Below, piece by piece: positions 43,381 through 51,800 of a DNA stretch of 64,000 nt. A model generated the notes under the pieces. The model was given only the letters and a program-made list of their open reading frames with translations, ran no database searches and was not told where the DNA came from. Both the position numbers and the translations under genes were made by a program. Source of the DNA: UBA1227 sp045599345 (GTDB lineage: Bacteria > Bacillota > Clostridia > Oscillospirales > Acutalibacteraceae). Each line of letters opens with the position of its first letter. The stretch's first letter is position 1. Location of the stretch: assembly GCA_045599345.1 (NCBI GenBank), contig JAZRVV010000015.1, positions 1-64,000 on the forward strand, written 5' to 3'.

Positions 43381-45137
43381 AAATAGTAGTAGGTGAAGGT
43401 TCTTGCGGACTTGCTGCTGGTGCTGGAAAAGTCCATGCAAAACTTGATGAGCTCTTTGCTGCTGCGAATCCATCGGGTTCTGTTGTAACTATCACAAGCT
43501 GTATCGGCATGTGTTTCCTCGAGCCAATCGTTGACCTTTACGATGGCGACACACTTGTTCGCAGACTTGTTCATGTTACAGATGCTGATGCTCAGAAGAT
43601 TTATGATGCTGTAAACAGCAATGATATGTCACTCGTTGATGACATCACTATCACAGCTGATGATGCATCTTTCCTTGAGCAACAGACACGTATCGCTCTT
43701 CGTAACTGTGGTATCATCAATCCTATGAGTATTGATGAGTATATTGCTCGTGGCGGTTACGAGGCACTCAAAAAGATTTTGACAACGGGTATGACTCAGG
43801 ATGACGTTATCAATGAAATTGATAAGTCAGGCCTCAAGGGCCGTGGCGGCGCTGGTTTCTCAACTGCTTTTAAGTGGAGAGCAGCAAAGTCATCAGAGGG
43901 CGAGGAAAAGTACCTTATTTGTAACGCCGATGAGGGCGACCCAGGTGCATTCATGGATCGTGCCGTAATCGAGGGTGACCCACATACTCTTATTGAGGGT
44001 ATGCTTATCGGTGCTTACGCTATCGGCGCAAAAGAAGCTATCGTTTACGTTCGTGCTGAGTATCCTCTTGCTATCGTTCGTCTTGAGAACGCTATCAAGG
44101 ATGCAACAGACCGTGGCTTCCTTGGCGACAACATTTTAGGTTCTAACTTCTCATGCAAGATGAGAATTAAGGCTGGTGCTGGCGCATTTGTATGCGGTGA
44201 GGAAACAGCTTTGATAGAGTCTCTTGAAGGTAAGCGTGGTATGCCACGTCTTAAGCCACCATTCCCAGCACAGTCTGGCTTCTGGTTTAAGCCTTCTAAC
44301 ATCAACAACGTTGAGACATATGCAAACGTTGCTTGGATTATTGCAAATGGCGGTGACGCATTTGCAGCAATGGGTACAGCTGAATCTAAGGGCACCAAGG
44401 TATTTGCCCTTACTGGTAAGATTAAGCGTGGCGGACTTGTTGAGATTCCTATGGGTAAAACTCTTCGTGAGGTTATCTATGATATCGGTGGCGGTATCAG
44501 AAACGACAAGGAATTCAAGGCAGTTCAGCTTGGTGGTCCATCAGGCGGATGTATCCCAGCATCTCTTCTTGACACAGTAATCGACTACAAGGCTCTTGGC
44601 GCAACAGGCGCTATCATGGGCTCTGGTGGTATGGTTGTTATGGATGAGACAACATGTATGGTAGGTATGGCTAAGTTCTTCCTTGACTTCACAGCTAAGG
44701 AAAGCTGCGGTAAGTGTGTACACTGCCGTATCGGTACAAAGCGCATGCTTGAAATCCTTGGTCGTATAGTTGACGGTGAAGGCGAAGAGGGCGACATCGA
44801 GAAACTCGAAGAGCTCTGCAACGCTATCAAGGACGGCGCTCTTTGCGGACTTGGACAGACTGCTCCAAACCCAGTTCTCACAACTATTCGTTACTTCAGA
44901 CCAGAAATGGAAGCTCATATTAATGAGAAGCGTTGCCCAGCTGGTGAATGTGTAAAACTTATTACTTATTCTATCGATGAATCTAAGTGTATCGGTTGCT
45001 CACTCTGCGCTAAGAAGTGCCCAGCAAACGCAATTAGTGGCGAAGTTAAATCACCATTTAAGATTGACGCTGATAAGTGCATCAAGTGCGGTAACTGTAA
45101 GACAGTTTGCCGTCAGGGTGCAATTATAGTTAAGTAA
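43377..45137 (+). CDS. NuoF-like NADH/flavin subunit, third copy
   Basis: A 586-residue NuoF-type subunit. Order: short thioredoxin-like domain (GSCGLAAGAG, SCIGMC), GLKGRGGAGFSTAFKW, ADEGDPGAFMDR, GAGAFVCGEETAL, SCGKCVHCRIG, and two C-terminal 4Fe-4S motifs (CIGCSLCAKKCP, CIKCGNCKTVC). GFSTAFKW replaces the GFPTGxKW of the other two copies. The CGLAAGA N-terminus groups it with the hydrogenase copy. The C-terminal clusters fit a bifurcating role in which NADH and ferredoxin exchange electrons. Confidence 0.92.
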   Translation: MKIVVGEGSCGLAAGAGKVHAKLDELFAAANPSGSVVTITSCIGMCFLEPIVDLYDGDTLVRRLVHVTDADAQKIYDAVNSNDMSLVDDITITADDASFLEQQTRIALRNCGIINPMSIDEYIARGGYEALKKILTTGMTQDDVINEIDKSGLKGRGGAGFSTAFKWRAAKSSEGEEKYLICNADEGDPGAFMDRAVIEGDPHTLIEGMLIGAYAIGAKEAIVYVRAEYPLAIVRLENAIKDATDRGFLGDNILGSNFSCKMRIKAGAGAFVCGEETALIESLEGKRGMPRLKPPFPAQSGFWFKPSNINNVETYANVAWIIANGGDAFAAMGTAESKGTKVFALTGKIKRGGLVEIPMGKTLREVIYDIGGGIRNDKEFKAVQLGGPSGGCIPASLLDTVIDYKALGATGAIMGSGGMVVMDETTCMVGMAKFFLDFTAKESCGKCVHCRIGTKRMLEILGRIVDGEGEEGDIEKLEELCNAIKDGALCGLGQTAPNPVLTTIRYFRPEMEAHINEKRCPAGECVKLITYSIDESKCIGCSLCAKKCPANAISGEVKSPFKIDADKCIKCGNCKTVCRQGAIIVK

Positions 45138-45150
45138 GGGAGGGAAATTT

Positions 45151-47175
45151 ATGTCAATTAAGTACACTATTGATGGTGTAGAAGTAATCGCAGAAGACGG
45201 TGAAACTATACTCTCATCTGCAACTAGAGCTGGCGTAGAAATCCCTACTCTTTGTTTTGCAGAAAATACAGCAATTTATGGCGCATGCGGTGTTTGCGTA
45301 GTAGAGGTTGAGGGCGTTCCAAAGCTCCTCCGCTCATGTTCAGCAAAGCCAATGGAAGGCTATGTTGTTCACACAGATACACCTCGTGTAATCCGTGCAC
45401 GTAAGACAGCTTTCGAGCTTCTTCTTTCAGACCACACAGGCGATTGCCGTGGTCCATGTAAGCTCCACTGCCCAGCTGGTACAGACTGCCAGAAGTATGT
45501 CAATGAAATCAAGGACGGTAAGTATTTCGAAGCTGTTTCAACAGTTTATGAAGCTTTCCCACTTCCAGCATCTATTGGTCGTGTTTGCCCACATCCATGC
45601 GAGGATGCTTGTCGTCGTCAGCTTGTTGAGGAGCCAATCTCAATTGCTTTCCTTAAGGCATTTGCAGCAGACAAGGTTCTTGCAAGCGACAACAGATACA
45701 AGATTGAAACAGGCGCTGACACAGGTAAGCGCGTAGCTATCATCGGTGGTGGTCCTGCAGGACTTACAGCTGCTTATAAGCTTCGTGAATATGGTCACGC
45801 TGTTACAATTTTTGATCAGCAGCCAAAGATGGGCGGTATGCTCCGCTATGGTATCCCAGAATACAGACTTCCAAAGGCTGTACTCGATGATGAGATTTCT
45901 ATTATCGCTGACGCTGGCGTTGTTATGAAGAACAACTGCAAGCTTGGTCGCGATATTCAGTTTGATGAGCTCGTTAAGACTTATGACGCTGTTCTCGTTG
46001 CTATCGGTGCTTGGACATCTGTACCAATGAGAGTTGCTGGTGAGGACCTCCCAGGCGTTATTGGTGGTATCGACTTCCTTGGCAAGCTTGGCCTTGGTGA
46101 GACACCAACAATCGGCAAGAGAGTTGCCGTTTGCGGTGGTGGTAACACAGCTATGGATGCTTGCCGTACAGCAATCCGCCTCGGCGCAGAGGAAGTATAC
46201 GTTGTATACAGACGTACAAGAAACGAGATGCCTGCAGCTGATATCGAAATCGAAGAGGCTGAGGAAGAGGGCGTAATCTTTAAGTTCCTCACAAATCCTA
46301 TCGAGATTACACAAGATGGCGATGCTCTTAACATGAAGCTCCAGATTATGGAACTCGGTGAGCCAGATGCATCAGGTCGTCGTTCTCCAGTACCTGTTGA
46401 GGGCAAGACAGAGGATATCAAACTTGATAACGTTATTATGGCTATCGGCCAGGTTGCAAACTGTGCTGGTGTTGACGGTGTTGAACTTACCAAGAAGGGC
46501 ACAATCCTTTGCGATGAGATGACATTCCGTACAAACATCGAGAACGTATTCGCAGCTGGTGACGTTACAAACAAGGGCGCTGGTATTGCTATCGCAGCTA
46601 TCGGCGAGGCTTCAAAGGCAGCATTCTGCATCAACAACTATCTTGATGGCGCAGAAGTACGCTACAAGGCTCCTTACTTTGTTGAGACAGAGAAGACAGC
46701 TGAGGACTTTGAGGATCGTGAAAAGATCGATAGAGCTGAAATGCCAGGTCTCTCACCAGAGGAGAGAAAGAACAACTTCAAGCCTATCTACTTCGGTTTC
46801 TCAGAAGAGCAGGCTAAGAAGGAAGCAAGCCGTTGTCTCGAGTGTGGTTGTCACGATTACTATGATTGCCGCCTCATCAAGTATGCTAACTGGTATGATG
46901 TTGAGCCAGCGAGGTTCCCTGGCATGAAGCATCACCGTGATTTCATCGAAATCGCTGATGTTATCGAGCATAACCCAGATAAGTGTGTACTTTGTGGTCT
47001 CTGCTACAGAACATGTGAAGAAGTTGCAAACAAGACATTCATCGGTCTCTATAACCGTGGATTTAACACAACAATCAATCCAATGTTCCCGAAAGCAGAA
47101 GCAGCAGCTTATTGTGCTACTTGTGGTAAGTGCGTTGACGCTTGTCCAACAGGTGCAATGAGAAAGAAGTTCTAA
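45151..47175 (+). CDS. GltD/NfnB-like flavoprotein with N-terminal 2Fe-2S and C-terminal 4Fe-4S domains
   Basis: A 674-residue multi-domain oxidoreductase. Order: 2Fe-2S domain (about 1-80, YGACGVCVVEV), Cys-rich 4Fe-4S segment of the GltD type (GPCKLHCPAGTDC, CPHPCEDACRR; about 107-165), FAD motif IIGGGPAGLTAAYKL (about 196), NAD(P) motif VCGGGNTAMDACR (about 327), second FAD motif VFAAGDVTNKG, and two C-terminal ferredoxin motifs (CVLCGLCYRTC, CATCGKCVDACP). It resembles NfnB and the glutamate synthase small subunit and sits with NuoE and NuoF, so it may pass electrons between NADP(H) and NADH/ferredoxin. The exact reaction is not known from sequence. Confidence 0.88.
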   Translation: MSIKYTIDGVEVIAEDGETILSSATRAGVEIPTLCFAENTAIYGACGVCVVEVEGVPKLLRSCSAKPMEGYVVHTDTPRVIRARKTAFELLLSDHTGDCRGPCKLHCPAGTDCQKYVNEIKDGKYFEAVSTVYEAFPLPASIGRVCPHPCEDACRRQLVEEPISIAFLKAFAADKVLASDNRYKIETGADTGKRVAIIGGGPAGLTAAYKLREYGHAVTIFDQQPKMGGMLRYGIPEYRLPKAVLDDEISIIADAGVVMKNNCKLGRDIQFDELVKTYDAVLVAIGAWTSVPMRVAGEDLPGVIGGIDFLGKLGLGETPTIGKRVAVCGGGNTAMDACRTAIRLGAEEVYVVYRRTRNEMPAADIEIEEAEEEGVIFKFLTNPIEITQDGDALNMKLQIMELGEPDASGRRSPVPVEGKTEDIKLDNVIMAIGQVANCAGVDGVELTKKGTILCDEMTFRTNIENVFAAGDVTNKGAGIAIAAIGEASKAAFCINNYLDGAEVRYKAPYFVETEKTAEDFEDREKIDRAEMPGLSPEERKNNFKPIYFGFSEEQAKKEASRCLECGCHDYYDCRLIKYANWYDVEPARFPGMKHHRDFIEIADVIEHNPDKCVLCGLCYRTCEEVANKTFIGLYNRGFNTTINPMFPKAEAAAYCATCGKCVDACPTGAMRKKF

Positions 47176-47193
47176 TCATTATTAGATAGAAAG

Positions 47194-47226
47194 AACCCCC
47201 TAGATGAACTCATCTAGGGGGTTTTG
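47194..47226. terminator. Bidirectional intrinsic terminator
   Basis: A 14-base-pair perfect stem AACCCCCTAGATGA / TCATCTAGGGGGTT (47194-47207, 47210-47223), TTTT on the plus side and a T-rich right flank read in reverse. It lies between the converging flavoprotein and larC genes. Confidence 0.92.
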
Positions 47227-47229
47227 CTA

Positions 47230-48330
47230 TCATTTAAGGAATTTATCAACTAGACCATATACGCTTTCTGATGCGTGTGCATCTCCACCACTTTCAATAG
47301 CGCCCTTTATAGCGTGCTTAAAGTGGGATTTAATGATGACACGTCTTACAGAATTGATAGAAGATTCAACTGCTGAGAGCTGAATTAAAACTTCGTCAGT
47401 GTCACGGTTGTTCTCAACCATTCTCTTGATACTTTCAAGATGGCCTATCACACGTGATATACGGTTGATAATAATCTTTTTTTGTTCTTCGCTCTGGTTT
47501 ACTGGATGACGAGCGAAGGCTGGCTCTTCGACAATTACATTGTCGGTCTCGCCGATTATTGCACGAAGGCAGTTTGCTGTCTCGAAATCCTTTGCGCCCA
47601 TGCCGTAGCCTATGCTCTCCATCCTGATGGAAGGGATAGGGCCAAACTGGCGCGCAAAGTGTTTGATGAGAGCAGCGCCTGTAGGCGTGCATAATTCGCC
47701 TTTTATGTCCGTGCTATAGATTGGTATGTCACGGAGTAAAAGGGCGGTTGCAGGGGCTGGTACAGGCAATATGCCGTGTGCACACTTAACCTTGCCCGAA
47801 CCGGTGTTCATTGGAGACGCAATAATAAGCTCTGGGTCCAAGATGTTGATGAGCCAGGATGCCGATACAATGTCTGCAACAGCATCAAGCGAACCTACTT
47901 CGTGGAAGTGTACTTCGCTTGGCGTTGCGCCATGTACTTGGCCCTCTGCCTCAGCAATAAGCTTGTACACGCTTATTGCGTCCTCGCGAACTTGGTTTGG
48001 TATATCAAGCGAGTCAATCAAATCAGTGATATCATCAAGTGTATGATGATGGTGGTGATGATGACCATGATGGTGGTGTAATTCTGAGAGTTCTGCGTCA
48101 TCGGCTACTGCTTCTGCCGCTTCCTCTTCTTCACCATTTATTGAGACCTTAAAATGAGTGCCGGTGACACCATGTTTGGTTGATGGTTCAACCTCAACTG
48201 TAACATGGGGGATGCCGGCGTTGTTTATGTCATTCAAGAACCCTTCCTTATCCTCGATAAGTTCGAAGAGGGAAGCGGAAATCATATCGCCAGCAGCGCC
48301 ACTGCCGCAGTCAAAATATAGAGTTCTCAT
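47230..48330 (-). CDS. LarC1-type nickel-pincer protein fused to a CsoR/RcnR-like domain
   Basis: A 366-residue fusion. Residues 1 to about 260 are LarC1, the first half of the nickel insertase that makes the nickel-pincer cofactor of lactate racemase: FDCGSGAAGDM at the N-terminus, a His-rich loop (LHHHHGHHHHHHH, about 85-97), HFHEVGSLDAVADI and ELCTPTGAALIKHF. The expected LarC2 half is absent. Residues about 275-366 instead resemble the CsoR/RcnR family of metal-sensing repressors (RISRVIGHLESIKRMVE, DEVLIQLSAVESSINSV). The Cu(I) cysteines of CsoR are Thr and Ala here; His residues remain in SHFKH. No larA, larB or larE is in the window. Confidence 0.85.
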   Translation of the reverse strand: MRTLYFDCGSGAAGDMISASLFELIEDKEGFLNDINNAGIPHVTVEVEPSTKHGVTGTHFKVSINGEEEEAAEAVADDAELSELHHHHGHHHHHHHTLDDITDLIDSLDIPNQVREDAISVYKLIAEAEGQVHGATPSEVHFHEVGSLDAVADIVSASWLINILDPELIIASPMNTGSGKVKCAHGILPVPAPATALLLRDIPIYSTDIKGELCTPTGAALIKHFARQFGPIPSIRMESIGYGMGAKDFETANCLRAIIGETDNVIVEEPAFARHPVNQSEEQKKIIINRISRVIGHLESIKRMVENNRDTDEVLIQLSAVESSINSVRRVIIKSHFKHAIKGAIESGGDAHASESVYGLVDKFLK

Positions 48331-48347
48331 GAGTGTTCTTCCTTAAA

Positions 48348-48755
48348 TTATTTCTTAGAGCAATCCTTTAAAAGATCACGGATTTCAGCAAGGAGTTCTT
48401 CCTGTGAAGGTGCTGCTGGTTCTTCTGCAGCTTCCTCTGCTGGCTCGTCCTTTTTCTTGCTTGCCTTTTCCTTAACTGTGTTAACAGCCTTAACAAGAAG
48501 GAATACAACAAAAGCGATAAGGATGAAGTTTATTACTGCAGCGATAAGAACGCCGATTGGGAACATGCCAATTTTTACAGCTGAGAAGTCAGCCTGACCA
48601 GCGATAAGAGCGATGAGTGGGTTGATGATTGCTTCGATGAGAGCGTTAACGATTGCTGTGAAAGCACCACCGATTACTACGCCTACAGCGAGGTCCATTG
48701 CGTTGCCCTGTGCTAAAAATTCTTTAAATTCTGCGATAAAGCCTTTCTTTTCCAT
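48348..48755 (-). CDS. mscL: Large-conductance mechanosensitive channel MscL
   Basis: A 135-residue MscL. The first helix contains the family signature FLAQGNAMDLAVGVVIGGAF (about 11-30), followed by a second helix (about 70-95) and a charged, Glu-rich C-terminal bundle. It opens under membrane tension to release solutes after osmotic downshock. It is 17 bases upstream of larC on the same strand, and the two may be co-transcribed. Confidence 0.96.
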   Translation of the reverse strand: MEKKGFIAEFKEFLAQGNAMDLAVGVVIGGAFTAIVNALIEAIINPLIALIAGQADFSAVKIGMFPIGVLIAAVINFILIAFVVFLLVKAVNTVKEKASKKKDEPAEEAAEEPAAPSQEELLAEIRDLLKDCSKK

Positions 48756-48778
48756 GGTTTACAACTCCTATAAATTAA

Positions 48779-48818
48779 AATATTGAGGTGGCCCTGTTGG
48801 ACCGCCTCAATATTTTAG
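48779..48818 (-). terminator. Intrinsic terminator of the large GGDEF-EAL gene
   Basis: AATATTGAGGTGG (48779-48791) pairs with CCGCCTCAATATT (48802-48814), with one G-T pair and about ten loop bases. Read on the minus strand it is followed by TTTTAATTTAT, so it ends the gene at 48865. Confidence 0.8.
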
Positions 48819-48864
48819 CAAATTATTATAGTATATACAATACTAAAGTTTTGGCTTTTACTCT

Positions 48865-51800
48865 TTAAACTTCATTGGCCTCATCAATTAAGTTTTTGTT
48901 GAGTTCTCTAATGAAGAAAGTAAGTGAGTGCTCACGTGAACCATAGATGATTGTAACTTCAACAAATCTCTTATCTGGGTCTTGTGCCTTAAAGATTTTC
49001 GTTAGGATTGCTGGATGATTTGAGAAGTGATCCAAAAGCTCATCTATGTAAGAGAGTCTTCTAAATGCTGCTTGGCTATCCTCAGAGATAACAGAGTTCT
49101 TAACAATTGTTGTGATATCGTTGTAGGTCAAATTGTCGCTTTCGAATAGTTCGTTTTCGAAGTGAAGACCACCAATTATATCAACCTTCTCTGTGTCACA
49201 GTTTACAGTGTAAGCATAGTCAAACATTGCAAGTGAATAACTGAGCCTGTGAGCATATTCATTTAGGTTTTTCTCGGTTTCGCGAATGTCATCAATGTCG
49301 CGAAGGAAAATATAAACCTGTTTGTCTTGACCGTATTCTGCTGGAGCAGACACAATGAGAGATTCCTTCCAGTGATATTCATCTACGCCAGGAGCGGTGC
49401 GCTCTTGGAAAATGAATTTAAATTCATTGGTAGATGTATCGTTGTAGAAGTTTTTAAGGCCTTCAATAGATGTAAGCTGCGATACTGTGTTTAAGTCTTC
49501 TTCTTTTATCATCTCAGCAAGTTTCTTTTCAAAGTGTACTGAGTACTTGCCTTCTGAAATGTTGGCCTTTCTCTTGCCATTTGTTGGATAAGTGGCAAGT
49601 GTAAATACATCCTTGTCAAGGTTGATTACACTGATTCGGTCATAGGTGTTTGCAAATGCAACGTCAGTGATGTAGTGACGAATATTTGAAGAACCTTCCT
49701 CAATTTTTTCTGCTGTGATATCTTCGACGATAAGAAGAATCTTGTTTGAATCTGCTTGAATTGAGTATGTTGCAGAGTAGAAATTGTAACGGCTTACCTT
49801 GCGTGAAGGCTTGGCTTGAGCCTCTATCTTGAGAGATGTAGGATTGGTTTCCTTGAGGAAGTATTCCTTAACCCTATCAAGTGTGCAATTGTTTTCTACA
49901 AGCATCTTGTAATCTGGATGCAAGAGGAATTCATAGATGAATCCATAGAGTTGGGAATATTCATGTACATCCTTAACTGCAGAGAGGAGAGATGAGTGAG
50001 TTTCAAGAATATCAATTTTGCCAGTTTCGATATCAAGCTCAAATACAACACCGTTGATATTTGAATATGCAGCAGCAAAACGGCTTTGTGCAGCTGCAAG
50101 GCTTTCCTCCGCCTCTTTGTAGTCGTCGATTATATTGAAGTAGCCGAAATAAATCTGGCTATCTTCACGACCGCCGGTGGCCTTGATAATATGGAACTTC
50201 ATCCATGAGTAATTGCCGTCTTTTCGCATGTGGCGGTACTCAATGTTAAGGTCGCTGTTTGACTTGAAGTGCTTTGTAAGAGCCATAACATTGAGGGCTT
50301 TTTTAACCTTCTCAATATCCTTTGGATGAACGTACTTTGGAATCAAATCCTCATAGAACGAGGTGTAGAAACCACGCTCTGGGATTGGTTCAAAGAGTAC
50401 ATCGCGTTCACCTGGATAGTACATATGATAGATGTTACCACCAGCGTTGATTTCAACGATACCTGCGTATGTCTTACGAAGGGAATCATCCATGCTGCTT
50501 GAAAGCGGCATATCAAGTGGAACAACTTCAAACTTGTCAAAGTCGAATTCAAACTCGTCATCTGTGTCGATGTTTTCAGTGTTGAGTTTTTCCTCGAATT
50601 CTGTAAGTGGTAATGGCTTTGAATAAATGTAACCTTGAATGAGTGTACATCCAATAAGTTTGAGGAATTCAACAACATCAAGTGTCTCGACGCCCTCGGC
50701 AACTGTCTTGATGTTAAGAGAACGTGCCATTGCAACAACTGAACGGATGATGGAACGGTCACGAGATGTGTTTTCACTCTCTCTAAAGAAGAGCTTGTCG
50801 AGTTTGAGAACGTCAACTGGCAAGTCTTTCAAAATGTTGAGTGATGAATAACCAGAACCAAAGTCGTCCATTGAGCAAGAGAAACCATGCTCATGGAACT
50901 CACGAATAACGTCTTTGAAGAGTTCTTCGTCATCAAAGAAAATACCCTCTGTAAACTCAAGCTCGATGAGTCTGTCAGGAATATCGTATTTATCCTTGAT
51001 GCTTATATATGACTGGCGGAAGCCAGGCATTGTAAATTCAACAGGGGAGATGTTAAGGGAAATTGGTACAACTGGTAATCCCTCGTTAAGTCTCATCCTC
51101 TGGAAACGAGCAATTACTTCCATTACGTAGAGGTCAACGTCGTGTACGAAACGGTTTTGCTCAAAGAGTGGGATAAACTTAATTGGTGGAACGATACCCT
51201 TGTTTGGATCGACCCAACGAATAAGTGCTTCACCAGCTGCAAGTTTTGCATTGCTGGTTCTGTATTTTGGCTGGACGTAAACTCTAAACTCGCCATCTTT
51301 GAGTGCCTGATGCATGCGAGATTCGATATCTTTACGCTCGATTTGCTCATCATAGATTGCAGCATCGTATTCTGCGGCACTTGAATCGGTATGACCGATT
51401 GAGTACAAAGCAACAAGGCTGCGGTCGTAGAGAGCGTTGATTGAAAGGTCCTCTAAATCCTCTGGAAGGATTTTGTAAATACCCATCTGTACTTCAATAC
51501 GGATATGGTTTTTGGCAAGAGGGCCAATAGAACTGATGCGATCTGCAAGTTGATATACGAACATGTCGTCTTCTGTGTTTGCAAAGTTTCGCTCAGTCAA
51601 AATAACAAATTTATCGCCTGAAATACGTGCGAATATTTCATCATCGTGAAGGAGGCTGTCCATCTCTTGAGCGATTTTGAGAAGGATTTCATCGCCTGTG
51701 TCGTATCCGAATGCATCATTGATGTAACGGAAACCTACCATGTCGCAGCAAGTCATATAAAACGTCTTGTCGGTTTCGGTGGTTAGGATATCCTCACAGT

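Noticed and set aside
45640..46637. Two long overlapping minus-strand frames across the GltD-like flavoprotein gene
   Set aside because: They are antisense to clear FAD and NAD(P) motifs, lack ribosome sites and have no recognisable domains.
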